From: Paracoccaceae bacterium
GTDB taxonomy: Bacteria; Pseudomonadota; Alphaproteobacteria; Rhodobacterales; Rhodobacteraceae
Assembly (NCBI GenBank): GCA_019429405.1
Contig: JAHYIZ010000002.1
Coordinates: 1-64,000, forward strand
Reading direction: 5' to 3'
DNA: 64,000 nt
Of the stretch, positions 1 through 8,335 are shown piece after piece. A model generated the notes under the pieces. The model ran no database searches, had not been told where the DNA came from, and was given only the letters and a program-made list of their open reading frames with translations. Every line of letters begins with the position of its first letter. The stretch's first letter is position 1. The position numbers were made by a program, and so were the translations under genes.

Positions 1-960
1 GGGCCAGATCGTGACCTTGTCGAACTCTTCGCGCAGCACGGTTTCGACCAGCGCCGGGGTTGAGGGCCGCTCGCCCGCGCGCAGATCGTCGTAACAGGGC
101 ACCGAGGGGTCGTTGTAGAGAATCCCTACCGGAATTTCGTCGGCAATCGCCGCAATCGCCAGCGCGCGGCCCATGTCGAGCGGGTCGTGGGTTTCCTGGT
201 TCTTGTAAACGCGCGAGACCTCTGGGCTGAGCCGCAGGCCGTTGCCATGGGTAAGAATGCGCATCTTCGACGGGTCGCGCACGAAATCATCGAACCGATG
301 GTCCATGAACTCGGGGCAGCGTTGCAAGATGCGCACGAAGGAAAGGCCGCGGTGGTGATAGGCCTTTTTCAGGATGTCGTAGAGCAGATCGGGGATCCAG
401 TCGACCGCCTGCGCCACGAACGAGACGTTGGCGACCCCGAGCGTGACCGTAAGCGGGTTGATCGGCAAGAGCACCGAGCCAAAGGGCGTCGTGTTGCTTT
501 TCTGGCCGATGGGAGAGGTCGGCGAGGCCTGCTTTTTGGTCAGCCCGTAAATCTGGTTGTCGTGCAACAACATGGTCATGTTCATGTTGTAGCGGATCGC
601 GTGAATCCAGTGCGCGGCGCCGATGCTGCAACAATCGCCGTCGCCGGTGGTGACGAACACATTCAGGTCGGGGCGGCGGATCTTGACGCCTTCGGCAATC
701 GGCAGCGCGCGCCCGTGGATGCCGTGAAAGCCGTAGGCGTTCATGTAATGCGGCAGGCGGCTGGAACAGCCGATGCCCGAAACGCAGACGGTCTTTTCGG
801 GTGCCAGTTGCTCATCGCGGCAAAGCCGCTGCATGGCGGTCAGAATGGCGGTATCGCCGCAGCCCGCGCACCAGCGCGGCGTGATGTCGCTTTGGTAATC
901 CGACAGCACATAATCGGTCTCGACCATGCGCATCATGCATTGGGAAAGGTTCTCGGTCAT
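1..960 (-). CDS. korB: 2-oxoacid:acceptor oxidoreductase beta subunit (KorB-like), 3' end cut by window edge
   Basis: TPP- and [4Fe-4S]-carrying subunit of a 2-oxoacid (probably 2-oxoglutarate) oxidoreductase: oxidative decarboxylation to acyl-CoA with electrons passed to ferredoxin or a flavoprotein partner. I translated at least 320 residues from ATG at 960 to the left edge. Visible are WCAGCG (Cys31 and Cys34), a third Cys in SGIGCSS and a later Cys in LQRCPEF, which match the four cluster ligands of the family; TPP binding shows as TTGDGDCCSIG followed by a downstream DNQIYGLTKKQ. The gene starts 4 nt after korA ends, in the same operon. The C-terminus lies outside the window. 2-Oxoglutarate as substrate is inferred from the two-subunit architecture; pyruvate or another 2-oxoacid is possible. 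Confidence 0.9.
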   Translation of the reverse strand, partial: MTENLSQCMMRMVETDYVLSDYQSDITPRWCAGCGDTAILTAMQRLCRDEQLAPEKTVCVSGIGCSSRLPHYMNAYGFHGIHGRALPIAEGVKIRRPDLNVFVTTGDGDCCSIGAAHWIHAIRYNMNMTMLLHDNQIYGLTKKQASPTSPIGQKSNTTPFGSVLLPINPLTVTLGVANVSFVAQAVDWIPDLLYDILKKAYHHRGLSFVRILQRCPEFMDHRFDDFVRDPSKMRILTHGNGLRLSPEVSRVYKNQETHDPLDMGRALAIAAIADEIPVGILYNDPSVPCYDDLRAGERPSTPALVETVLREEFDKVTIWP

Positions 961-964
961 CGGA

Positions 965-2866
965 TCATTCCTTTCCCAGTTTGGCGCGCACGGCGGCGAC
1001 GATGGCGGCGGGTTTCAGCGGTTGCCCGCGCGCGTTGCCCCAGCAATCAATGTCTACGAGGTAGCGCGAGCGCAAAAGCAGCGCGAGATGCGAATAGCGG
1101 CGGTTTTCTGGCGTGATGAGCGGGTCTGAAAGCGGGTCGTTCCAGTTGTTCTCGATGCTCATCACATGGGTAAAGCGCTTCATCACCTCGCCAATGCCCG
1201 ATGCCATCGGTTGCAGGAACTTCAGGTGCAACGACGAAACCGCCAGCCCCTCGGCGCGCAAGATGCCCACCGCCTCTTCGATCGCGCCCAGCGTGCTGCC
1301 CCAGCCCAGCAGCAACATCTCGCCGCTCTCGCCACCGCAGAGCGGCGGCAGGCGAAGCGTGGTTTGCAGCGCCGCCAGCTTGCGCGAGCGGTTGAGCAAG
1401 CCCTCTTCGTTGATCTCGGGGTCATAGGCAACGTGGCTGTCGCGGTCATGCGCAAGCCCGGTCAGGCAATGCATGCCATTGGGCTGACCGGGGATGAAGC
1501 GTGTGGCAATGCCGGTGCGCGGGTCCCAGTCATAGGGCCTTGCATCTTCGGGCACCGCACTCTGGTTCACCGGCGGGGCCAGCCAGTCTTCACTGAACTC
1601 GGGCCGGGCAAAGGGTTGCTGCGCGGTGGCAAGGCTCGCGTCCGACAGGATCATGACGACCATGTTGAAGGTCTCGGCGATCTTGCGCGCGGTGATGACA
1701 GAATAAAAGCAGTCTTCAATGGTCGAGACCGCCATCACCACCTTGGGCGCGTCGCCATGGCCACCGTAGATCGAGGCCATCAGGTCGCCCTGTTCCACCT
1801 TGGTGGGCAGCCCGGTTGAAGGCCCGCCGCGCTGCACGTTGATCAGCACCAGCGGGATCTCGGCCATCACCGCCAGCCCCAGCGCCTCTTGTTTCAGCGA
1901 GAGGCCGGGGCCGGATGTGACCGTGACCGCGCATTTGCCCGCGTAGCTTGCGCCAATTGCAAAGGCGCAGGCGGCGATCTCGTCTTCGGCCTGATGCACG
2001 ACGCAGCCGACCTTCTCAAAGAGGTTGCTCAGGTAATGCGAGGTCGAGGTGGCGGGCGTGATGGGGTACATCGCGCACACTTCCATGCCCGAGGCGACCA
2101 CGCCCAGCGCCAGCGCCGAATTGCCGTTCATCACCACCTGGGTCTGCGACGAGCGCTTGGCGGGCACCGAAAAGCGCAAATCGAGGTTGGCTTCGGCCCA
2201 GGCGCGCCCGGCGTTCAGCAGTTCGATGTTGGCGTCGATGATCTTCTGGTCTTTCTTGCCGAAAATCCGCGCCACCTGGGCCCGCGCCAGCTCTTCGTCA
2301 AGGCAGTAGATGCCGCAGAGCATGCCGAGCACGAACATGTTCTTGCCCTTGCGCGGATCGGGCACGAGTTTCAGGCATTCCACCTCCATCGGCACTTCAT
2401 AAACGCGAAAGCCACGCGCGCGGACATCGTCGAGAACGCGCGCGTAAGAGGCCGCGATGCCCGCGTTGCGGTCGGTGCGCCACTTGCTTTCCATCAATAT
2501 GATGCCGCCGGGTTTGATCTCGCCCGCATTCAGGCGGCTTAGCAGCACCTGTTCGTTGAAGGCGACCACCAGATCGGCCTCGTTGCCGCCGTTGCTGACC
2601 GGCCCGGTGGCAAAGCGCACCCGGTTACCGCTGGCGCCCGCGACCGACCGGTGGGGGGGCTGAATTTCGGCGGGGATGATCTCCACCGTCCAGATGCCAT
2701 TGCCCGACCGCGCCGCGATGGCGCCAAAGCTCTGGCCGCAGCGCTGTGCGCCTTCGCCCGAGTCCGAGATGATCTCGATGATATGCTCGTTCACAACCAG
2801 TGCCGGGCGCGGTTGTGGCGCACGCGATTGCTGTTCGATGACTGCCTGTCCGGCTGTGTTGCCCAT
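965..2866 (-). CDS. korA: 2-oxoacid:acceptor oxidoreductase alpha subunit with fused gamma domain (KorA-like)
   Basis: 633 aa. The N-terminal third is the gamma domain (GEGAQRCGQSFGAIA, then a stretch ending GGIILMESKW). The rest is the alpha (pyrimidine-binding) domain with the family signature YPITPATSTSHYL, followed by EDEIAACAFAIGASYAGK and TSGPGLSLKQEALGLA. The gamma-alpha fusion with a separate beta subunit is the two-subunit form known from 2-oxoglutarate oxidoreductases, including the NADP-linked KorABC enzyme of aromatic-degrading Azoarcus. A GGGAGG ribosome-binding site sits about 10 nt before ATG 2866. It lies 15 nt downstream of the NfnB-like gene and 4 nt upstream of korB, so the four genes form one operon. 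Confidence 0.92.
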   Translation of the reverse strand: MGNTAGQAVIEQQSRAPQPRPALVVNEHIIEIISDSGEGAQRCGQSFGAIAARSGNGIWTVEIIPAEIQPPHRSVAGASGNRVRFATGPVSNGGNEADLVVAFNEQVLLSRLNAGEIKPGGIILMESKWRTDRNAGIAASYARVLDDVRARGFRVYEVPMEVECLKLVPDPRKGKNMFVLGMLCGIYCLDEELARAQVARIFGKKDQKIIDANIELLNAGRAWAEANLDLRFSVPAKRSSQTQVVMNGNSALALGVVASGMEVCAMYPITPATSTSHYLSNLFEKVGCVVHQAEDEIAACAFAIGASYAGKCAVTVTSGPGLSLKQEALGLAVMAEIPLVLINVQRGGPSTGLPTKVEQGDLMASIYGGHGDAPKVVMAVSTIEDCFYSVITARKIAETFNMVVMILSDASLATAQQPFARPEFSEDWLAPPVNQSAVPEDARPYDWDPRTGIATRFIPGQPNGMHCLTGLAHDRDSHVAYDPEINEEGLLNRSRKLAALQTTLRLPPLCGGESGEMLLLGWGSTLGAIEEAVGILRAEGLAVSSLHLKFLQPMASGIGEVMKRFTHVMSIENNWNDPLSDPLITPENRRYSHLALLLRSRYLVDIDCWGNARGQPLKPAAIVAAVRAKLGKE

Positions 2867-2881
2867 GGTTTGACCGCCTCC

Positions 2882-4390
2882 CTAGATCAGTCGCACATGC
2901 GTGAAGTTGCGTTCCGCCAGATCGATGCCGAACAGGCTGCCCTCTAGCCCTGCCGGCTCTGGCGCGTAGACACGGGCCGAATCGCGGATGCCGAGGTAAT
3001 CCTTGATGCTTGCCGCCGCCTTGCGCCCGGCACCCATCGCCAGAATGACCGTGGCGGCGCCGGTAACGATGTCGCCCCCGGCATAGACGCCCGCCAGCGA
3101 GGTGGCGAGCGTGTCGTCGCACTGGATATAGCCACGCTTGTCGAGCTTCAGCTTCGAGGTTTGCCCGAGGATCGGGTTTGGCGAGGTGCCGATGGCATAG
3201 ACCACGGTATCGGCCTCAAAGTCGAACTCGCTGCCCGGTATCACCACCGGGCTGCGCCGGCCGCTGTCATCGGGCGCGCCCAGCTCCATGCGTACGCAGC
3301 GCAGCGCGCGCACGTTGCCATTTTCATCGCCAAGGATTTCCACCGGGTTGGTCAGCCAGTGAAACTCGATGCCCTCTTCTTCGGCGTGGTGCAGTTCTTC
3401 CTTGCGCGCCGGGCATTCGGTTTCGGTGCGCCTGTAGATGCAGTTCACCTGCTCGGCGCCCAGCCGCAGCGACACCCGCATCGCATCCATCGCGGTGTTG
3501 CCCGCGCCGATTACCGCCACCCGCTTGCCAAGCCCCAGAGGCGTGTCATAGGCCGGGAACTGCCCGGCCCGCATCAGGTTGCAGCGGGTCAGCAATTCGT
3601 TGGCCGAAAGCACACCGTTCAGCCCCTCGCCCGGCAGGTCCATGAAGCGGGGCGAGCCTGCGCCGGTGCCGATGAACACCGCGTCATAGCCCATCTCGCC
3701 CAGCATCTGTTCAATGGTGAACAGGCGCCCGACCAGTGTGTTGCACTTGATTTCCACGCCCAGCGCCTCGATCGCGCCGATTTCGGCATCGACGACCGAG
3801 TTGGGCAGGCGGAATTCAGGGATGCCGTAGCGCAGCACCCCGCCCGGTTCGTGCAGCGCCTCAAAGATGGTGACCCTGCAACCCGCCTTGGCGAGGTCTG
3901 CCGCGCAGGCCATGCCGGCGGGGCCAGACCCGACGATGCCCACGCGGAAGGGCTGGCGCTCGATATGGCTGACCTTGCGCCAGCCTTCGGCAATTGCCTT
4001 GTCGCCCAGCCAGCGTTCCAGCCGCCCGATGGCGACGGGTTCGAGCGTGCCGCCCGCGCCGACCGGGCAGACACCTTCGCACTGATCCTCTTGCGGGCAG
4101 ACGCGGCCGCAGACGGCGGGCAGCAGGGTGCTGTCGGTCAACAGGTCATAGGCGGCGCGGTAATCGTGCTTGATCATCCGGGTGATGAAGCCCGGAATGT
4201 CGATATTGACCGGGCAGCCCTCGATGCAGGCGGGCTGCGGGCAGACCAGACAGCGCTCACATTCCACCAGCGCGTTGTCGAGATCGAAGCCGAGCGCCAC
4301 CTCGTCAAAGTTGTGGGCGCGAACCTCGGCCTCCTGCACCGGCATATGCGCGCGCAGTTGCGGAATCGAACGGATCGTCTTGCGGGCCAT
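2882..4390 (-). CDS. NfnB/GltD-type NADPH-dependent Fe-S flavoprotein
   Basis: 502 aa. It belongs to the glutamate-synthase small subunit/NfnB/SudA family: an N-terminal ferredoxin-like domain with two Cys clusters (CERCLVCPQPACIEGCPVN and CGRVCPQEDQCEGVCPVG), then an FAD Rossmann motif (VGIVGSGPAGMACAADLA) and an NAD(P) motif (VAVIGAGNTAMDAMRVSL), ending with GDIVTGAATVILAMGAGR. ATG 4390 overlaps the stop codon of the upstream gene by one base (TGATG), which indicates translational coupling; a start 45 nt upstream would extend into that gene. No glutamate synthase large subunit is nearby. With the NfnA-like partner it resembles the electron-bifurcating NADH:ferredoxin-NADP oxidoreductase or the NADP-reductase module of a KOR complex. 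Bifurcation itself is inference. Confidence 0.85.
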   Translation of the reverse strand: MARKTIRSIPQLRAHMPVQEAEVRAHNFDEVALGFDLDNALVECERCLVCPQPACIEGCPVNIDIPGFITRMIKHDYRAAYDLLTDSTLLPAVCGRVCPQEDQCEGVCPVGAGGTLEPVAIGRLERWLGDKAIAEGWRKVSHIERQPFRVGIVGSGPAGMACAADLAKAGCRVTIFEALHEPGGVLRYGIPEFRLPNSVVDAEIGAIEALGVEIKCNTLVGRLFTIEQMLGEMGYDAVFIGTGAGSPRFMDLPGEGLNGVLSANELLTRCNLMRAGQFPAYDTPLGLGKRVAVIGAGNTAMDAMRVSLRLGAEQVNCIYRRTETECPARKEELHHAEEEGIEFHWLTNPVEILGDENGNVRALRCVRMELGAPDDSGRRSPVVIPGSEFDFEADTVVYAIGTSPNPILGQTSKLKLDKRGYIQCDDTLATSLAGVYAGGDIVTGAATVILAMGAGRKAAASIKDYLGIRDSARVYAPEPAGLEGSLFGIDLAERNFTHVRLI

Positions 4391-5346
4391 CAGCGCACCC
4401 CCCCGGCATCTTGCGGCACTTGCAGGCGGCGGCAATTTTCATCGTAGCGTTCCAGCGCGTCGCGCTCTTGCGCCTTGTAACGCTTGAGCCGCAGCATCAG
4501 GTCGTTGAAATCGACCTTGTGGCCATCGAAATCGGGGCCATCAACGCAGGCAAAGCGGATGCGGTCATCGACCTTGACGCGGCACCCGCCGCACATGCCG
4601 GTGCCGTCAACCATGATCGGGTTCAGGCTGACCATGGTTTTCACTTTGTAGGGGCGGGTGGTTTCAACGCAGCCCTTCATCATGATCGGCGGGCCGATCA
4701 CCACCACCTCGTCAACATCGACATGTTCACCTAGCGCCTTTTCGATGCCCAGCGTCACCAGGCCCTTGATGCCGACCGAGCCATCATCGGTGCAGATGAT
4801 GAACTCGTCGCAGACGGCGCGGAACTTTTCCTCCCAGAAGACCAGATCCTTGTTGCGAAAGCCGACCACGCCGATGACATAGGCGCCCGCTTCCTTGAAG
4901 GCGCGCGCCTGCGGGTAGACCGGCGCCACGCCAAGGCCGCCGCCGACGCAGACCACCTTTTTTGCGCTTGAAGTATGGCTCGGCACCCCCATTGGCCCGA
5001 CAAGGCCGTAAAGCGTGCCCCCCGCGTGCAACGTCGCCTGCATCTGGCGGGTCGATTTGCCCACCGCCTGCACCACCAGCGTCACCGTGCCGCGGTCGCG
5101 GTCGAAGTCGGCGATGGTCAGCGGCACCCGCTCGCCGTGCTCATCGAGAATCACGATCACGAACTGGCCGGGCTTGGCGGCGCGCGCCATCGCCGGGTGC
5201 TCGACCTCCAGCAGAAAGGTGACATCCGAAAAATTGGTGCGCGTCAGGATCGGGAAACCCTTTGATCGGATGTCGTCATAAGGGTTTGCGCCCGCCTGGG
5301 GCGCGGCTGTCGCACCGGCTGCACCCGCGTCGTTGTGGTCGGTCAT
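4390..5346 (-). CDS. NfnA/PyrK-type FAD/NAD-binding [2Fe-2S] reductase subunit
   Basis: 318 aa. Ferredoxin-NADP-reductase fold: FAD-binding barrel (PGQFVIVILDEHGERVPLTI), NAD-binding lobe (VCVGGGLGVAPVYPQA) and a C-terminal [2Fe-2S] motif (GTGMCGGCRVKVDDRIRFAC) as in NfnA, PyrK and SudB. I chose ATG 5346 because a GGGAAGGGA ribosome-binding site precedes it directly; the frame is open upstream but the extra residues look random. First gene of the operon. Upstream is a perfect FNR-type palindrome, centred 65 nt before the start, with a TAGGGT -10-like word 31 nt further in, the geometry of an activator bound near -41. Family is clear; the electron donor and acceptor cannot be read from sequence alone. 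Confidence 0.85.
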   Translation of the reverse strand: MTDHNDAGAAGATAAPQAGANPYDDIRSKGFPILTRTNFSDVTFLLEVEHPAMARAAKPGQFVIVILDEHGERVPLTIADFDRDRGTVTLVVQAVGKSTRQMQATLHAGGTLYGLVGPMGVPSHTSSAKKVVCVGGGLGVAPVYPQARAFKEAGAYVIGVVGFRNKDLVFWEEKFRAVCDEFIICTDDGSVGIKGLVTLGIEKALGEHVDVDEVVVIGPPIMMKGCVETTRPYKVKTMVSLNPIMVDGTGMCGGCRVKVDDRIRFACVDGPDFDGHKVDFNDLMLRLKRYKAQERDALERYDENCRRLQVPQDAGGVR

Positions 5347-5377
5347 TCCCTTCCCCCCCCGCCTTTGGCCTTGAGGG

Positions 5378-5383
5378 ACCCTA
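5378..5383 (-). promoter_or_regulatory. putative -10 element of the nfn/kor operon
   Basis: TAGGGT on the minus strand, centred 31 nt downstream of the centre of the FNR-type box. This would place the box near -41 relative to a start site around 5370, about 24 nt before the first ATG. It is a weak -10 by sequence, and the call rests on spacing. Confidence 0.4.
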
Positions 5384-5404
5384 CGCCGATGCGCCCGTGC
5401 TTCC

Positions 5405-5418
5405 TTGATCTGCATCAA
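5405..5418 (-). promoter_or_regulatory. FNR/FnrL-type box of the nfn/kor operon
   Basis: TTGATCTGCATCAA, a perfect TTGAT-N4-ATCAA inverted repeat identical to the FNR consensus half-sites. It lies 59-72 nt before the first start codon of the minus-strand operon. In Rhodobacter relatives such boxes are bound by the oxygen-sensing regulator FnrL. This implies low-oxygen activation of the redox operon. Confidence 0.75.
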
Positions 5419-5523
5419 TGGTGCCATTCGTCTGGCGGTCTGGTGCGAGACTGCCCGGCAAGACGACCTCGAATCCCCGGTCAAGCCGATCACGAAACTA
5501 TGATGCATTAAAGATATTTATTA

Positions 5524-5537
5524 TTGACGGGGATCAA
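5524..5537 (+). promoter_or_regulatory. second FNR/Crp-type box, cytochrome c side
   Basis: TTGACGGGGATCAA, with half-sites TTGAC and ATCAA separated by 4 nt. It is one mismatch from a perfect inverted repeat and fits the FNR/FnrL consensus. It lies 127 nt before the cytochrome c start codon and is preceded by an AT-rich tract. Which of the two divergent units it serves is uncertain, but the plus-strand cytochrome is closer. Confidence 0.6.
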
Positions 5538-5664
5538 TGCCGCCATCCCCGGCAATGCCCATTGTTGCCGCGTGGGGCGGCTCGGTCTGCCCTTGCCACG
5601 CCACCAGGCTGGGGCCGTGGCGGGTGGGCAAAAGGCCTTTGTGCCCTCATACAAGGAGGACGTC

Positions 5665-6279
5665 ATGAAACTGCACTTCCTGAGGAATTCGGCCGTGGCA
5701 CTTGCCGCCGTGGTGCTTGCGGCCTCGGCGCCGGGGTGGGCGCAGACCGCGCCCGATGCTGCGCTTGTGGCCAAGGGCAAGGCGATCTTCGAGGCCGGTG
5801 TCGACGGTATTCCTTGCGCGGCCTGCCACGGCGAAGACCCGACGGGGGTCGTGGGCGGCGCGATTGCCGGTCAGGATGCGGCGACGGTTCACGCGGCACT
5901 GGCCGATAATGCCGTGATGCAATCGCTGGCCCTGACCGAAGACCAGATTGCCGCCGTATCGGCCTATCTGGTGAGCATCGGCACCGCGACCGTGGTCTCG
6001 ATCGCGCCGGCGGCGGGGGGCACCCCCGCAAGCGTCTCACCGACTTACATTCAGCTCGCGACGCTCGGTAAAGAGATATTCGAATCCGGTGCGAATGGTC
6101 TCGGTTGTAAGGAATGCCATGGCCATGACGCGACCGTGCTGGTGGCGCCGAACCTTGCCGGACGGAAAGCAGGTGATGTGCACATGGCGATCATGTCGGT
6201 TGACGGGATGGCCGGGATTACGCTGACCGCAGACCAGCTTGCGGCCGTGGTGGCCTATCTGACGCAGGCGGCGCAATAG
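5665..6279 (+). CDS. periplasmic dihaem class-I cytochrome c
   Basis: 204 aa. ATG 5665 is preceded by a strong AAGGAGGA site, and the protein starts with a classical signal peptide (MKLHFLRNSAVALAA, cleavage after PGWAQ). Two c553/c4-like haem domains follow, each with a CXXCH motif: PCAACHGEDP in the first and GCKECHGHDA in the second. Each domain ends with a helix of the type LTEDQIAAVSAYL or LTADQLAAVVAYL. It should carry electrons in the periplasm. Divergent from the nfn/kor operon across a region with two FNR-type boxes, so expression under low oxygen is likely. The terminal partner (an oxidase, denitrification enzyme or reaction centre) is not in the window. Confidence 0.88.
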   Translation: MKLHFLRNSAVALAAVVLAASAPGWAQTAPDAALVAKGKAIFEAGVDGIPCAACHGEDPTGVVGGAIAGQDAATVHAALADNAVMQSLALTEDQIAAVSAYLVSIGTATVVSIAPAAGGTPASVSPTYIQLATLGKEIFESGANGLGCKECHGHDATVLVAPNLAGRKAGDVHMAIMSVDGMAGITLTADQLAAVVAYLTQAAQ

Positions 6280-6322
6280 GCACGGGTCCCCCGTCGGTTG
6301 GAACCTCTCGGGGGGGCTTGCC

Positions 6323-7294
6323 TCATGCGGCGGGGGGGGCCGCCGGCTTCACCCCCACCCATGCCGCGGCTTTTTCGCCCATGGTGCGAAACTTGGCCGA
6401 GACGCTGGTCAGCTTGGCTTCCCATTCCGGGTTGGGGGTCTGGCCTTCGGTCACCTTGAAAAACACCTGCAACATGCAGGCAATGGCGAAAGGTTCAATC
6501 AGCGCCGCCTTGGCTGCCCAGGCAAACAGCAGCGCGAAGACCACGCCGCCCGCCGCCAGTGTGCCCGGCATCAGGTAGACCACCGCCGCAGCGGGGGCGA
6601 GCATCACCAGAAACACCACGAACGACAGCACATAGACAATGGCCGTCAGCCAGACCGCGTTGATCATGATCGGCTTGGCGTTCTGGCCATAAAGCACCAG
6701 CGCCTCGCGCGCACTGGCATAGGGGTTGTCGGACCGGGTGCGGATCGCATGCGCCAGCATCACTTCGTCCAGCAGCCCCACCGCGACCCGCAGATAGGCG
6801 CGCACCAGCCCCATGATCTTGTTCAACCCCGGTATCGGAAGAATCGTCAGCAACCCTTGCACCAGCCCGGTGATGGCGCCCAGCACGCCCTTGATCAGAC
6901 GGTCGAGCAGGAACAGCGCCGAGGCCTGCCCGAAACGCTCGGTCACCACGGCGCGTGCGTGTTCGATCTGGCCGCGCCCCTGCGGCAGGGTGCCGCCCTG
7001 CAACAGCTCGACCATCACCGCGATATGGCCTGCCTTGACGACATAGAGCAGATAGTCGCGCAGGAAGAAGAGCACCCCGGCGACCGCACCAAAGCCGATG
7101 GCGCCGCCCCAGAACGTGGAGGAGGCCCGAAATTCCTCATCGCCAAAACCGCCGATGCCCCAACCGATACCCGCACCGGTGCCGGTGGCGAGGATATAGG
7201 CGGCGGTAATGGCGAAATAGACGACCATGCGGAACAGCACAAAAGGCGCCGTCTGCCGCATCAGGCCAAGCCCGCGTGAAATGCTGAAATCCAT
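6323..7294 (-). CDS. polytopic membrane protein of unknown function
   Basis: 323 aa from ATG 7294 (MDFSISRGLGLMRQ). Several hydrophobic stretches fit membrane helices, for example FRMVVYFAITAAYILATG, a Gly-rich GAIGFGAVAGVLFF, and the pair AVWLTAIVYVLSFVVFLVML plus a following VVYLMPGTLAAGGVVFALLFA-type segment. Charged loops contain no recognisable catalytic motif. The C-terminus is Pro/Ala-rich (GVKPAAPPAA). Tail-to-tail with the cytochrome c gene, 43 nt apart. I do not recognise a named family; it looks like a conserved Rhodobacteraceae inner-membrane protein. Confidence 0.7.
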   Translation of the reverse strand: MDFSISRGLGLMRQTAPFVLFRMVVYFAITAAYILATGTGAGIGWGIGGFGDEEFRASSTFWGGAIGFGAVAGVLFFLRDYLLYVVKAGHIAVMVELLQGGTLPQGRGQIEHARAVVTERFGQASALFLLDRLIKGVLGAITGLVQGLLTILPIPGLNKIMGLVRAYLRVAVGLLDEVMLAHAIRTRSDNPYASAREALVLYGQNAKPIMINAVWLTAIVYVLSFVVFLVMLAPAAAVVYLMPGTLAAGGVVFALLFAWAAKAALIEPFAIACMLQVFFKVTEGQTPNPEWEAKLTSVSAKFRTMGEKAAAWVGVKPAAPPAA

Positions 7295-7413
7295 GTGCTG
7301 TCTCCCGCTTGGCGGCGCGCAATGGCGCTGCATCCGCGCGTCAGCTTAGCGTAAATCGTGACAATTTTGTGCAAGAAAAACACGCGCTAGCCCCGAAAAC
7401 CCGGCGCGAAAAC

Positions 7414-7438
7414 GAAAAAGCGCCGCGAGAGCGGCGCC
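7414..7438 (-). terminator. rho-independent terminator after the DUF882 gene
   Basis: On the minus strand the stem GCGCCGC / GCGGCGC with a TCTC loop is followed by a run of five T and further T-rich sequence. It begins about 27 nt beyond the stop codon of the DUF882 gene. Confidence 0.75.
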
Positions 7439-7463
7439 TTGCAGATTCGGCGGTTTGGGTGGC

Positions 7464-8024
7464 TCAGGCGCCCCAGGTGCGGATCGGGCCGCAATCCATA
7501 TGCACGAAGTTCGAGCCGGAATATTTGCCGACGCCGCCCGCGTTGCACGAGGCCGCAGCGCGGTAGATTTGCGAGACCGAGCGGCCCTCAAGCCGCATGT
7601 CTGCCGCCTGGCCCTGAATATGCAGCGAGTTTTTTGCAACCCCGCGCGAGACCTTGCGCATGGCGTCATTGGTGGCTTGCGAGCGGTAGCCTGAAAGCAT
7701 GTTGTAAGGAGCCGAGGCTTCCATCAGGCGATGCGACGCGGCGGCAATGTCGATCGTGCGCGGGTCAATGCTGATGACCTGATTGTTGCGCACATCGCGC
7801 ATGAAGCGGCTGATCTCGGCCATCGCTTCCTTGATATACTCGCCCTCGACCCAGTAAACCATGTCAATCGATTCACCGGTTCGGCCCGAAAACATGCGGA
7901 TGCGGCGGATGTCACCTGCGCCCCTGAGAAAGCCGAAAGCCTTGCTGGACGTCGGAGCTGCGACAACCATTGTTGCCGCGAAGGCGCCAAGAAGGCCGCG
8001 CCTTGAGAATGCCGCTGTGTTCAT
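7464..8024 (-). CDS. DUF882 / M15-type murein peptidase (YcbK-like), Tat-exported
   Basis: 186 aa. The N-terminus SRRGLLGAFAATMVVAA is a twin-arginine signal. The mature part has the DUF882/peptidase M15 pattern: a GYRSQATNDAMRK region, then HIQGQAADMRLEG (the H-x6-D zinc site) and a C-terminal FVHMDCGPIRTWGA (the H of the site). Such periplasmic zinc enzymes trim peptidoglycan peptides. It is divergent from an L,D-transpeptidase gene 311 nt away, and the two probably act on the same cell wall. A good terminator follows. Confidence 0.85.
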   Translation of the reverse strand: MNTAAFSRRGLLGAFAATMVVAAPTSSKAFGFLRGAGDIRRIRMFSGRTGESIDMVYWVEGEYIKEAMAEISRFMRDVRNNQVISIDPRTIDIAAASHRLMEASAPYNMLSGYRSQATNDAMRKVSRGVAKNSLHIQGQAADMRLEGRSVSQIYRAAASCNAGGVGKYSGSNFVHMDCGPIRTWGA

Positions 8025-8335
8025 TTCGCGTCGCCTGTCCCGTATTTTGCCGTATTTGCCAACGGCTTAACTGATCGTTCACACTCAACCACCAAAACTT
8101 TATGGCACAAAGTGATTCGCCTTCCAACCTCGCATTTGTCGCATCTGGGAAAATCCAAGTGCGATCGGCTGGTTTTTGCCGAATGGCGCAAGGTGTGGCT
8201 TTCGCGCATCTGGCTGCGCACTGACCGCGCCAAAGCCTGCAAATGCACGGCATTGTGTGTGCCCTGGGGTGGACAGATGCGGCATTTTGTCAGAGATTCC
8301 CGAGACTGTTTCGGGCGATTTGAGGGGTAGGCGGC
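8025..8335. other. intergenic region between divergent cell-wall genes
   Basis: 311 nt without a credible gene. It contains a tandem near-repeat (CCGTATTTTG then CCGTATTTG, 8040-8058) close to the DUF882 start and a small inverted repeat (CCCGA / TCGGG) about 25 nt before the transpeptidase gene. I see no convincing RNA gene in it. Confidence 0.5.
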
